64,000 nucleotides of DNA from Ambrosia x helenae (lineage: Eukaryota > Streptophyta > Magnoliopsida > Asterales > Asteraceae), in assembly GCA_030844895.1 (NCBI GenBank), contig CM061231.1:91236706-91300705 (forward strand), read 5' to 3'. This document shows positions 52,494-63,874 of the stretch, piece by piece; within the stretch, counting starts at the first letter, position 1, and each line of letters begins with the position of its first letter. Under the pieces are notes generated by a model that ran no database searches, was not told where the DNA came from, and saw nothing but the letters and a program-made list of their open reading frames with translations. The position numbers and the translations under genes were made by a program.

Positions 52494-55400
52494 TCACTGG
52501 TCAGCTGCGCCGGAAGGCCCCTCACCAGAAGCCTTCGCCAGCGCATCAGACGTTTCTATAAAATATCTAAGGGCCGCAGGTGGATCCGCGTTCTTGTTAC
52601 AGTCCGCAAGCACTTGGAGGATGGGGAACTCTATCTTCTCGAACTTTTGGAGTTCCGCCTCATACTCATCCTTCAGTGGCTTGCCATAGTGTTCCGCGTC
52701 CACGATGCGCCCATCATTTTGCGCATGCAAGAAACCGTCTTCATAGCCCTCGCCATAACCGTAGGCTTGGGCACTGGCAGCAATGGCGGCAACCTGGTCT
52801 CCGAGCAGAGGCTCCTGCCAAAATCTCTTGAAAACCTGCGCATAGAAACAAAGTCAGCATATGGAAAAGACAAGTCTCAAAAACAAAGAAAGCGCGAAGA
52901 CTTACCCCAGCCATCCCGTCTGTCATCAACCATTTGATGGAGTCCTGCATCTGGGACTGGGCGGTGACAGCTTCATCCAGTAGCAACTTAGCCGCCTCAC
53001 CTTCCTTCACAGCAGCAAGGCGAGCCTGGTCACAAGAATCCAGGTCTCGCTCCAGGTCCTCCTTCGCACTAAGGACCTGGACCCTCTCCCGCTCAAGCGA
53101 AGAGACGCGCTCAGTAGCCGCAACAAGAGCTTCGTCCTTAGACTCGAGCTCCTTGCGCATCTCTACATACTTCGCCGTCCTCTCCGTGAGGGCCCTGCTC
53201 TTCTCTTCAAGGCTCCTCACCGCCGTCCGCCGCTCTTCACGCGCCACTGACAGAAGATCCTTGAAATCGGAGATGTCAGTGTTGGCCTTCTTCCATGATT
53301 CTGACCAACGGCGCCTGTCAGCAACCGCGTCTTCTTCAAGTTTGGCAACTTTGGCCTCCGCGTCATGGGCACGGCGGCGGTATTTGGCAATCTCGGCTTT
53401 GAAGGCAGCCTCTTTTTCAGCAAGGCTGGCCTTCTCCGCCTCCACCTGCTCCATGTCCCGCCACAACGCCGAGTCACGGCGCCGCAGCGAGTCCATCATG
53501 GATAGTTGAGTCGCCTGGTTAACGCACAAGGCGGCTATTAGGTCTTCACGACTCAACATATCCTGGTGAGTGCGCTCATAGGGAGGCACCACCTCACTGA
53601 CAAACTCCTCGGCAGCCAAGGAGTTGGAAAACAATGTGTTTTCCCTTATTGCCCAGCGAGGGCGCCAGATGGCGTCACCACCAGACCAACAAGAGCCGTC
53701 ATAGACTCCTGCTGATTCCCCAACCCTGGAAGCCTCGCGCCGATCCCGACGCGAGCCGCTCGCACCAGCCCCAGAGGCGCCCTGCTGGAGCAAAGCCCTC
53801 TCGAAGGCATCCCCTCCATCACGAGCCATTTCCTGGCTCTCAGCTTCGGCACGCTCCCTCGCAGCGCGCTCCTCTGCCAGCTTGGTTTTTTCCTCCAAGA
53901 ACCTTTGCTCTTGGAGGCGAAGGCGGTCCGCCTCAGCCTTCTTGTCTGCCTCAGCCTTTCTTGCGGCTTCATCAGCAGCAGCCTTCTTCTCCGCATCAGC
54001 CCGGCGGCGGGCTTCATCGGCTGCCGCTTGCTTGGCAGCAGCGGCCTTCTCAGCCTCAGCCTTTTGCAAGGCTTCATCGGCCTGCGCTTGCTCCCGCGCA
54101 AGCTCCTGCTCCCTCCACAAAGCATCCTCCTCCCTTCCACCCGCTTCGGCGGAAGGAGACAAAGGTGCAGTAGGCACAATCTTCGGCGCCACTGCAAATC
54201 AACAATAACTTATTAATAATAATACAACTCATAAAAATAGAAAGGAAGAGAGAGGAGGAAAAAAGAGCAACTTACCAGGAGTCTTCTTCCTCAGTAACTT
54301 TTGGAAGAGTGGTTGGCGCGCAGGGGCGGCACCAATGCCCATGCTGAAAACGGGCCCGCCATCGCCACCACTCCCAAGAGGACCTTTGGGAACATTAACT
54401 GGTTCCGGACCAGGAACCGATCCCTCACCATCTCCAGCTCCAGGCGCAACTGGAGTCTCCTTTATCGGGCCAGCGGTCCGCGACCTCTTCCTCTTCTCCA
54501 GCTGAGAAGATTCCGCCTCCTCGTCATCCTCGGAGGGTGGGCCATCCTTCCTCCGCCGACGCCCTTTTACAGCTTCTCCTGCTGAAACGGAAGAACCCGA
54601 GTCAGAAAGGGTAATCATGGCTCGGTACCTGTGCTTCCGCGGCGCGTGCTTCCAACGACCACGCCCCGCGGACGAGCCTACCGGCGGAGTCTTCCCTACG
54701 GTATCATCTCCGAAAATACTATCAAATAAAGGGCTGGGAGACTCACCAGTTGTAAAATAAGGCTTGGGCGCAGCAGAAAGGTCAGGATAGTAGAAACGAT
54801 CCGCCAACGCATCCAAACACGAGGTCTGGCCCTCCGCCACTGGCCTCCACTTAATGCCCTTCTCCTGGCGGGCAGCGTAGAATTCAAACTTACTTACACC
54901 TGCAAATGACACATCATAAGGAAAGGAACGCGGGAGGCAATAATGATAATAACTAATATAAAATACTTACCCTCCTCCGCGATGTAAGGCTCTTTACCCG
55001 CCCGGATGCCGTTCCGGCTCATCCCCAGAAGGAGAAAGATTCCCTCTGTCAGGTTCTGGAACTCCAGCCTAGTGGCGTTGGCGGTAAGGGCAACGAACCA
55101 ATCCTGCTTCTTGTAATCTTTAAGCAGAGGCATGTCCGCCACGCGCTGACCATCCCCTATTATCTTCCAAGGGAGGCCAACAGGGATGACCCCTTTCTTC
55201 ACAAAGAAGAACTTCTCTTTTGCCCAGTGAAGGGACTTTGGGGTATGGGTGGCCATGGGAGGCACCTTGGGGCGTGGCTTAAAAGAAAACCACGTTTCAT
55301 CCCGCACCATGAAATAAAACACATTGAACCGCTCAACAGTCGGCTCAATGTCTAAGGCGCGGCACGACGCCTCAAAATGAACTAACCTCAGAAGCCCGAA

Positions 55401-55748
55401 GGCGGTTAGTTGAGTAGGCCCAACGCCATAGGCAATCATGGTATCTATCTGGAAACGGGTGCATGGAAGCCGGAACCCACACTTGGCAAAGTGGGCTTCA
55501 TAAAGGGCCAGCTGGCCACTACCAGCAGATAAGACGGTGTTGGTCGGAGAAGGAAGCATGGGCTCCCACTCCGGGAGGATCCCATACATAACGCAGAACC
55601 GGTTAAAGGCCTCCTGACCCCAAACACAGAATGTGTTGGTCATGAGTTTCCTCTCCTTCGTTCGGCCATGCTCAACGGTGGCCTCCTGCACCACCTCCTC
55701 CGTCTCCTTACCCACAACCTCACCAGAAACGCTGTGACTGTCAGACAT
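52494..55748 (-). CDS. Antisense four-exon gene in the Tat element (PF04195-like N-terminus, coiled coil)
   Basis: Exons on the minus strand are 55748-54971, 54899-54276, 54191-52906 and 52835-52494. All three introns (71, 84 and 70 bp) are GT-AG with GTAAGT or GTAAG donors and TTTGCAG, TTTGCAG and GCGCAG acceptors. Exon lengths 778, 624, 1286 and 342 sum to 3030, which is 1009 residues plus a stop, and the phases join cleanly. Residues about 75-185 resemble the plant 'putative gypsy type transposon' domain PF04195 (ALYEAHFAKCGFRLP, YGVGPTQLTAFG, ALDIEPTVERF, WAKEKFFFVKKG). Exon 2 is basic and Ser/Pro-rich with KGRRRRK clusters. Exon 3 is Ala/Glu/Lys-rich and almost entirely coiled coil. The function is unknown. 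Extra, often antisense, ORFs of host-like origin are known in Tat relatives. Confidence 0.88.
52836..52905 (-). other. Intron 3 of the antisense gene
   Basis: 70 bp. The donor is GTAAGTCTTC and the acceptor ATGCGCAG, phase 0. The last exon then stays open to the TGA at 52494-52496. Confidence 0.82.
54192..54275 (-). other. Intron 2 of the antisense gene
   Basis: 84 bp. The donor is GTAAGTTGC and the acceptor GATTTGCAG. Joining restores phase 1 at a Val codon. Confidence 0.85.
54900..54970 (-). other. Intron 1 of the antisense gene
   Basis: 71 bp. The donor GTAAGTATTT follows GCGGAGGAGG, and the acceptor is ATTTGCAG. Joining completes a Gly codon in phase 1. Reading through the intron instead gives an Ile-rich tail and a stop. 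Confidence 0.85.
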
Positions 55749-56047
55749 TGTGAAAGTTTAAAAAAGAAAAACCTGGAAATCTCGCCGGAAAACTTGAAGA
55801 TCAACCGGAATCTTCAAACAAAGTGAAAAAGAACGGTTGATGAAATGATTAACAAAGAGAAAACAAGAGCAGAAGACACTCTAGAAAGGAAGAAACTTGA
55901 AGTTTCAACAATGAATCTTCAAGATCAGAGAGATCTTTGAAGATTAAACGGAAACTTCAAAGGAAAAGTTGACCGGAAGTTGAGAGGAAATTGAGAGTAA
56001 GAAGGAAAGAAATAGGAGAAGTAACCGTTCATAGCAACATTGCTAAT

Positions 56048-56302
56048 CCTTATATACTCATCGCATTAATGACAGAGGGACCCACCTGGGAAGCGTAAAC
56101 CGTCACAACTTTTCAAATTCTATGCACGAGATGGTGACACGTGTCCGGAACAAAAACGAGCGGCCGGGATGATAGTGTATGACAGTTGTACACTACACAG
56201 GCGCCGGATGATCGACACGTGTCGACAGATCTCACAATATCAACCATTCAAGCGCGTGGCAACTCACGCGCCTGACAGACGACACGTGCCCATTGACACG
56301 TG
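56048..56302 (-). promoter_or_regulatory. Candidate promoter of the antisense gene: TATA box and four G-boxes
   Basis: On the minus strand TATATAAGG lies at 56056-56048, about 300 bases before the ATG. Upstream of it four CACGTG G-boxes occur at 56138-56143, 56216-56221, 56283-56288 and 56297-56302. G-boxes are bound by plant bZIP and bHLH factors, and most here have the ACACGTG form typical of stress and abscisic acid response. The cluster is inferred to be functional. Confidence 0.6.
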
Positions 56303-56590
56303 GCACAACCTCAACCATGAGGACAAAACGTCAGACGCGTGAAACACCACGCTCCTGACACAGACGAAATATTGATAACTGCAACCACGATGGGACGTGT
56401 ATCAGTCTGTACAACCAGACAGTCACTGACACGTCAGCAACCACTAAACTTCCATCAGAAGTAATTGATCATTCGAATTCCAGGCGTATTTATTCCAATT
56501 TATGAGAGACAAATTCAATGCTAATGATTTAGAATTTATCACAACTCCAGACCCGCATTAAATTACTTCAGCAGCAGTAAATTTCTCACG

Positions 56591-56868
56591 GGAAAGTTGA
56601 CGTAAACTTTCAAAAGACGTTCCCCGCCCAACCACTGCAACGTTGGGGCGGAGAACGACCTTCCCAGCGGAAAGTTGACGTAAACTTTCAAAAGACGTTC
56701 CCCGCCCAACCACTCAAACGTTGGGGCGGAGAACGTCCTACCCGGCGGAAAGTTGACGTAAATTTTCAAAAGACGTTCCCCGCTCAACCACTGCAACGTT
56801 GGGGCGGAGAACGTCCTTCACGGCGCAAATTTGACGAAAAACGGAGAAAGACGTTTCCCGCCTAAATT
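56591..56868. repeat. 78-bp tandem repeats near the Tat 3' LTR
   Basis: The unit GGAAAGTTGACGTAAACTTT starts at 56591, 56669 and 56747 at exact 78-base steps, with a degraded fourth unit from 56825. Each holds CAACGTTGGGGCGG and GTTCCCCGCC parts that can pair with each other. 78 is a multiple of three, so an open frame crosses the array, but it has no features of a gene. Confidence 0.88.
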
Positions 56869-56984
56869 TTCTCAAATCAGGAAAATACCCCCAAAGGCTA
56901 CAGCACAAGCAGATGAGCTTTCATCCGCGACTTCTATATATTTCGAGTCTAGCACTCCACCTCCTCATCAGCGAGCAGGAGAAG

Positions 56985-57002
56985 CCCTAGACTAGGGGGA
57001 CT
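56985..57002 (+). other. Tat polypurine tract
   Basis: The run actagggggact leads into the LTR start TGAAGGGA at 57003. Confidence 0.8.
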
Positions 57003-57897
57003 TGAAGGGATAGGGAGCCTAATCTGAAGGGCGTCCCTATCCCCGCAAGGTAACAACCCTGCGCCAGGTCACGGCGCAGGAGCATACTCGCGCGAGGACA
57101 GGCAACCAACATCCTCGCGCGCCGGCACAGATGATAAGCAACAACTAATACCTGATACGCGCGTGCCACCACACGCGGAATATTCCCTTGGCACGTCAGA
57201 GGAGGTACAAGGGATGACAAAAGGAATATTCATAAGGATCTGTGTCAGAGCATACACCAACAGAAGAAGGACATGTGGCAGATAGTACAAAAGGGGAACG
57301 GCTGCACTGTACACGCTGTCGTGAACAGTGACCAGCAGGCATTACCTCGCCCACTGTCAGACGTCAAATCAGCCAGCAGAGATAGCCTGGACACTGTAGA
57401 AAGTACGACGTTACTATGCACCACCAGAAGGCTGCCACGTGTCCAACGACAACAACGACCACACTGTAGCCTGATGTCATCAACAGTGCCTCGTCCTTTC
57501 CCGCCATTTCCAGAAGGACCATGGGCTTGGGCCCCGGCTGGGCCCAAGCCAATGGTGTCATTTGTGGGCCTCTCCATGCAGCCCACTACTAAGCCTATAA
57601 ATAGCACCAGATGCAACTCATGTATTCATTCATAAATACAACCATCACTACTGTACTCTCTACTTGTAATTCTCTCTTATTAGTAATAATATTCCGGTGT
57701 ACTTACAGTGGACGTAGGTCATTAACGACCGAACCACTTAAATCTCTTGTTCGTAGCACACACAATACATATCACACTCACCTTAACAAACTCTCGGGTT
57801 GTCATAACGGTTTGGGTAAAGGATTAAACCTGTAGTTACATAAGTACTAACCCCCCGGAGGTCAGTCTTAATCTCCGGTGTAGTTATTGTTTCTTCA
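57003..57897 (+). repeat. Tat 3' LTR (895 bp)
   Basis: Same length as 45551-46445, with two visible substitutions. It ends TTTCTTCA before the target duplicate catat. Confidence 0.96.
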
Positions 57898-57902
57898 CAT
57901 AT

Positions 57903-58685
57903 CAAACGATTTGTTGTGTGGATGAACTCCTCACGGGCATATGGTCTTAGTACCGTAATTTCGTTTGATAGGGTATTTGTACAAAACTCGGAGGTTTAGG
58001 GTCGTTATGTTATTAGTTGTCTGGGGATAGCCTCTCTGATCTTCTGCTGTAAGTCATTACGGACCTAGATCAGACAGGGTGTCTTTATAAACGAGTTATA
58101 TGCCAAATCCTAAAGTTACCGAATTGAGGAACTTTCCATGTTATATGATAATCAAAGATTATCTATTACATCGTATTGATCATTGATGCAAATCATGATT
58201 AATATCAGTCCTCAACCTGGTATAGTGCATATGTTACTTTGCTGCATTAATTTGCTGACCTGTATACCTCTATGCATTATATCTTGTACAATTACAGACA
58301 ACGAAAGCATAATCACGCTTTACAATGAGTCTTTGTGCATTTACTTCTTGATACGGGAGTATGTCGTGTGCGTGGGAACCACAGACAATTGCGTTTATAC
58401 TATAAATATCAGTATCAGTATAAAGCACTGCACAAAAGTCTGCATGTGAGTTTATGGGGATCACAATATCAGCAGTTGCCAGATCACACATTGTCTTTAA
58501 TGATAATACTTTCAAAAAGATCAACGGTGTGATCAGATTTCTCAAAAACTGATATGATCCCTTTACCGGAATCACAAAAATATTTACAGTTTTTCATTTA
58601 CATTTCTGCATTTTATTTTCTCGTCAAAAATTACTAAACTCAAAAAGATTTTGGCAAAAGGTGTAGAGATTTACATTTTTGGTTA
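57903..58685 (+). other. E2 region after pol, right of the Tat insertion
   Basis: 57917-58370 is the conserved block (see 1970-2424); similarity then falls and stops near 58685. No extra ORF or LTR follows. Confidence 0.82.
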
Positions 58686-59439
58686 TGAAGCATGGTGATG
58701 TTATATGTAGAAGAATTAACTTGACATAGGGTGAAAATATATATTTGAGCATGAAGAGGAAAAACAAAGTAACTTCTTTGGCGGCTAAGTTATTTAGTAT
58801 TAGTCATATTGTTGATTATGTTTTTCGGATAACTAGCAAACAACATATATCTTGAAATTTATTTGGAGCCTATTTTCTAATACCGATAACTTTTTTATAG
58901 CTCTAATTTAATCCTACAACAGTAAAGATGCTAAGCAATGGGAAGGTACATTATCTATTGTTGTGTTCCTTATGTCTTAATTTGTTGGATCACATGTATT
59001 GTCATTGCATCATTACATCTTTCTATCAAAATTTGTTTAGCTATAAAGTCGTGTTATGCATTTTTTTTTTTTTCATAACCATTGTTGTGATATGTGTTAT
59101 GCATCTTATCATAAAATTTGTTAATATAATTAAGATCAAGAAGATAAAAAGGTTAAAACTGCCCTTATGTGATTAACACACTAAAAGAGTTTGAGACACA
59201 ATAGTTTCTTTAGACAACTTGAAGTTATTCTAACATTTGTATATAATAAACGTGTACACAAATGATATTAGTTATTGAATGAGGCTGTGAATTGTGATAT
59301 TGAGTTGTGATTTTGTTAGTACAAATGGACAGACTTGAGGATGGGTGCATAACTGCAGAATGACATCCAATGCCGGGAGCCACACATCATGCTCTTCTTC
59401 ATTGTGCTTGAGGCAGATTGATGTAAAAATACTGTTTTT

Positions 59440-59498
<59 letters not shown>

Positions 59499-59687
59499 TA
59501 ATTGTTGTTATCTGGAGTCAGTTTTGTGGACGGAAGTGCCGTATTTATGCTCAGATTAAAATGAACTTTTGTTTATAGTATTAAAAATATATTATTATCA
59601 TTCAGATGTTAGGAAGGTGCTAGCCTAGAAAAATCAGTTGCTTTTGGTGCGGCTCTGGGTTTTGATTTATTAGGGATATAGATAAAT
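58686..59687. other. Unassigned AT-rich DNA with a 52-base poly(A) run
   Basis: I recognise no gene or repeat. A pure A run occupies 59444-59495. It could be the tail of a retroposed sequence on the plus strand, but I found no matching flanking duplication. Confidence 0.4.
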
Positions 59688-59705
59688 TGATTACAATCAT
59701 TGATT

Positions 59706-60088
59706 AACGCCCCACTTACGGTGTGCGCATATAATGTATATATGTGTGGCCCTTGGGGGGCAAAAGTAAAGTTGCACTAGTTTTAACGTTATTTTACTAA
59801 TTTCGTGAAAATAACGTTAAAAAGGATGAACGGTTAATCATGCATCATGTGGTGGTGTGGATAGCCCAAAAGACAAAGGGGTACATGCACCGATCGGGTT
59901 TGTCCCGATTGCTAAGTGTTTTGTGCCTTATGTCCAAGGCTTGATACCAAACCACATCGAGCCGGGAGTCTCACTAGAAGCAGCCTCTCTATTCTTAGGG
60001 GTAGAGGTAAGGTTGTCTACATCTTACCCTCCTCAGACCCTACCTTAGCTTTACTATAGATGGGATTAATTGAGTATGATGATGATAA
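59706..60088 (+). mobile_element. SINE-like retroposon with 18-bp target duplication
   Basis: It is flanked by tgattacaatcattgatt at 59688-59705 and 60089-60106. The 3' part (ggtagaggtaagg, cagaccctacctt, then (gat)n) matches the widespread plant SINE tail as I recall it. A weak B-box-like ggtttgtcccg lies near 59898. The first 130 bases (59706-59840) are not typical SINE sequence. Confidence 0.75.
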
Positions 60089-60106
60089 TGATTACAATCA
60101 TTGATT

Positions 60107-60933
60107 CCAAGATTAGTTGTTGCATAAGGTCGTTGGTAGGTTAGTACATAAATTCGAGTTGGGCAGAACCTAGACTTTTTCTTTTATACATTTGTAAAAC
60201 TTTTGTGTGATCGAGTGAGAATTCTTGTATCAGGGGAAATGGAGAACGTAAATTCACTAGGAAGTATTGAAGCATAAAGTACAAAAGCTTGAAGCTGAGA
60301 AGTTAAAAAAGATTTTACATTTTGTAAATTATGCTTTCTTACATCATAAAGTTATGAAAACATATTTTGTGTTTTAATTGCTGATTGGTTGGGTTGAATA
60401 AAATCATTGGTATATTAGTTAAGATCGTGTAAATAGTGCCAAGTTTTTATTTCCACAACTGTTACGTAACATCTAAACATGACTTAGAAGGCTAGAACCA
60501 ACCTAATAGATGGCTAAAGATAGAATAAATAAATAGTAGCCTATATCAAATTATGAGTTGTTTTACTTGATATTTTATCTTTTATTTACCATGTAGTACA
60601 CGGGTCTCTAACCTAGTAAACTAATTTAGAAATACAATAGCGTTGATAATTTAAATATGTTAACGTTGCCTTGGACGCATCTGTTGCCTACTTTTAGGTT
60701 TCAACTGAATTAGATTGCCCACGCATGCTCCATTCGAGTCAGGTGAAGCATGTGGATTTGCTTCTGGCAGTCCAACCGGATCCATTATGGGTTTTCAAAC
60801 ATTTATGTACCTCCTTGTAGAACTCAAGTGGAAATACAAAAAGAATTTCGGCACCATACCGGTGTTCGTCTTAAAACCACAAGCACTTCTATGTGACATA
60901 CGAACCAAAATCTTAATCTACTCAGTCACCTAA
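60107..60933. other. Unassigned AT-rich DNA
   Basis: No gene or repeat is recognised. A 72-codon frame at 60715-60933 has no family features. Confidence 0.4.
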
Positions 60934-63384
60934 TGTAACACCCCAACCGATTGTGGAAACATCGAGGTGTCACGTATGAATGAGTATACAGTAGCACATG
61001 GTAATCCAAATTTTAATTGAAATAAATTTAAATTGCAATATCCAAAAATAGAAATACATAAGAGTTTAAATGTGGGAATCTAATACATCACACAAGAATC
61101 AAGCAAGCATAGACTCCTTATTGTCTTCATAAACACTCTAATCTTCATGCATCATTATTCTCTGTTGAGTTGTAAAAATGGGGGGGTCAACTAGAAGTTG
61201 GTGAGAATACATAATCCATGTTAAGCAAATAGTTTAAGTATAAAAGTCTAGCAATTCGTATGTCTATCGTAAATTTAAGTCTACATGAATAGTATAATAT
61301 GTTGACATAATCAAACCTCCGACTAGTTTAGGTCCATCCCGTCATCTACGGTTCACCTTAGTAATATGTTGGAACGATAACAATCACCCACGTTACCTTT
61401 GTAGGAGGTACACGTATCCGGGTGGGGTTGTCAATCCAATAGATCTATTATTGAGTATCGCCGGCTTGGCCATAGCTAATGATTATGTAATGTTGAAACT
61501 CGTTGAAACTCGTTGAAACTGTTGACTAATTCATGAGGCAATAAAGTTTACTACTAGACATGCATGTTGAATTGCTTAAAATTGTTGCAAGTATAAAGAA
61601 TCGCATAAACATGATTACGTAAACTCACCTTGGTATAATATTAGGTATTGAGGAATAGTATAAGTGTAGCCCAATAGATTGCCAAGTATTACCCTATGTA
61701 TAAGGCAACAAATAAGTCTAAGTCTAACTAGTTTATAAGTATATTCTAGGGTTTCGATTTGGGGATATCCAATTGTTGAATTTATAATAAAATGTTAATT
61801 AAATAAAGGGAAATTTGATAATTAAAATAATTGAAAGTCTTTTTATAAAATTTGAATTTAGGATGTTCACAATAATGTGTTTGAAGTATAAAAATAATTT
61901 TTACAAAATTATTTTCTTTAAAATAGATTTTTAAGTCTATTTATTACAAATTGCCAAAATTTAACTTTAATATTTAAAAATACTAAAATTAAAGAATTAT
62001 TATTTTAAAAATTATATTTCTGTTCTAAATATTCAGAAATAAATTGTATAAAATTTTGGTGCAAAAATAATGAAAATTGAATTTATTATGATTTAATTAT
62101 GATTAAAACTAACAAAAATTGATTAAAAATATAAAATAAATGATTTTTCTGAATTAAAAATCATTTCAGTAAAGTTTAACATTGTACAAACTCAGGATAA
62201 TTTTTGTAGAAATTTATAAAATTGTTTTGATATTTTAATGGATTTTTATAAATATAATAGCATAAAATTGATTTAATTATTATAAATATTAAATAAATGA
62301 ATTTCAGAAAACTAAAAATTGTAGATAAATCTTTTACATCAGATTTGATAAATATAATTTTTTTAGAATTTATAAAAAGGTTTTAATAATTAAAAATGAA
62401 TTTACAAGATTTAATGTATAATATATATTTATAATGGTTTGTTTTTAAAAATGAAAAATGTGTGGAAAAAGGGGCGCCCAAGCCAGGACTCGAACCCGGA
62501 TGGCTACAGTTACAAACATCAGTCACAACCACTTGGCCTAGGCCTGTGGTTGTGATTTATCTCTGTTTTTAAAAAAATATAAACGCGATGTGAAAACAGT
62601 TTCATCCCCAAATCAAAAAGCCACGAACCCTAGATCTGAAATTGATTGATTCACTCATCAATAGCCCAATTAATCATGGGGCTATTAATGAGTGATTGCC
62701 GATATACAAAACCCACAGGAAAAATCAAACTTACAAGTTTGTTTTGAACACGAAAGCTCGGTCAAGTATAAAAGTCAAAATCGTAATCGTGAAGCACAAA
62801 CAGAGTGTAATAATGAAGATTGGAGGTTGAGAAGAGATTATTGGCGAGTTGTAATGCTTCGCAGAGGTTCAATTTATAGAGGGGATCGTTGGATTGATTA
62901 ATTGGCAAGGTTTGACCTCAATTCAATGTCATACGCGTATAGGTTTAAATTGATGGACAATTGATTGTCAATTAGCGTGTAGCTTAGTCAGATGAGGCCG
63001 GAAATCGTGTAGAGATGCCAAAATTATACAAATCACGAGTTAATTTTGATGGATTAGGCAAGTCATTCATCACAGTTGACTTTGCGAGTCAACTGTGAAG
63101 GTTTGAAGTCTTGTTATAATAATAACGCGCTGGATATTAATCAAAAGTGTTGGCCAGCCCAGCTGGTTTGTGTGTTTGGGTGGTTTGGGCCGGCCTTGGG
63201 CGCGGGTTCAATTCCCGGCCCAAGTGTTTATTTTTTTTTGTATATTATACACACTTATCCACATATAAATAATATATATATAGTATTATAGTTTCAAAAA
63301 TGCGACAAAATAATTATTACACACGAGAATAACGAAACTTGACGTTTTATTAATTATGATAGTGTAACGTACCGAAAAGTTACA
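60934..63384 (-). mobile_element. Solo Tekay LTR of the G1 family
   Basis: It is 2451 bp, bounded by TGTAACA and GTTACA and flanked by the duplication cctaa at 60929-60933 and 63385-63389. It is about 93-95% identical to the G1 LTRs by eye. Both tRNA-like modules, the 16-bp hairpin (one mismatch) and the W-box hairpin are kept. It arose by recombination between the two LTRs of an older insertion. Confidence 0.93.
63155..63233 (+). other. tRNA-like module in the solo LTR
   Basis: A box CAGCCCAGCTGG at 63155-63166 and B box GGTTCAATTCC at 63205-63215, each one change from consensus. A run of T follows. Confidence 0.55.
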
Positions 63385-63389
63385 CCTAA

Positions 63390-63744
63390 CATCAAATTCA
63401 CAATATTCCAATTAATAGTTTCACCATGTATGCCATATAATTCAACAACTAACCCAACCACACATGAATCCTTGTCAAAAGCCTGATGATACAACCATAA
63501 AGGAATGATAGGGAAATTTAAAGCTAAATTTGACAAAAAAAAAAAAAAAAATCACTTTAATTTCAATTTTTTTAGTCTTCTTAGTGATTAGCATGGTCAC
63601 ATTTTGCGCAAAAGTTTTGAATCCATAGAAGCCCAAAGCATGCTGAAGGCTTGATAACAAGGTAGTGGGTACCAGAAAAGTATAAAAGTTTATAGAAGCC
63701 AGTTATAATTTCTTAAAGAAAAGACAAATTTAGTAATGATAATA
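63390..63744. other. Unassigned DNA right of the solo LTR
   Basis: Nothing is recognised apart from an A run at about 63534-63550. Confidence 0.35.
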
Positions 63745-63874
63745 AAAGGCCCCGTCTATTTCACCCCCCACTTCTATTTTCACCCCTTGAAAGCGCCTCG
63801 TTATTTTCACCCCTTGAAAGCGCCTCGCTTTCAGGGGTGAAAATAGAAGTGGGGTTGAAATAGACGGGGCCTTT
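63745..63874. mobile_element. 130-bp foldback (MITE-like) element
   Basis: Arms of about 50 bases, starting AAAGGCCCCGTCTATTTCA and ending with its complement, fold back on each other with few mismatches. The centre repeats a tttcaccccttgaaagcgcctcg-like unit. The flanks show ata on both sides (63742-63744 and 63875-63877), which could be a 3-bp or TA duplication. The superfamily is not clear. Confidence 0.6.

Larger units (their letters stand above)
45551..57897 (+). mobile_element. Tat-lineage Ty3/gypsy element, complete, with an antisense gene
   Basis: The element is 12,347 bp. Its 895-bp LTRs start TGAAGGGA and end TTTCTTCA, and it is flanked by catat at 45546-45550 and 57898-57902. The gag-pol frame is intact and has two RNase H domains, the hallmark of Tat. 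A 4-kb region between pol and the 3' LTR holds a spliced gene on the opposite strand, a feature known from Tat relatives such as Grande and Retand. Only two LTR differences are visible (45775/57227 and 45948/57400). At an assumed 1.3e-8 substitutions per site per year that is roughly 0.1 million years. This copy may be active. Confidence 0.96.
36315..58685 (+). mobile_element. E2: Sirevirus-like Ty1/copia element, 3' truncated, interrupted by a Tat element
   Basis: It has a 5' LTR, PBS, gag, pol and the non-coding region after pol, which is split by the Tat element (45551-57897). Homology to E1 resumes at 57903 and stops near 58685. The extra ORF, polypurine tract and 3' LTR are missing, as is the remainder of the G2 LTR that should flank it. 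A deletion from inside E2 into DNA beyond G2 explains this. The gag has a premature stop and pol has a one-base deletion, so E2 is dead. Confidence 0.9.

Noticed and set aside
56563..56796. 77-codon ORF over the 78-bp repeats
   Set aside because: The open frame follows from a repeat length divisible by three; no start context or domain.
56591..56868. CRISPR-like array
   Set aside because: Repeats are contiguous without unique spacers, in a plant retroelement.
59345..59578. 77-codon ORF with a poly-Lys run
   Set aside because: Created by the poly(A) tract.
60715..60933. 72-codon ORF left of the solo LTR
   Set aside because: Short, no domain, no conserved partner in the window.
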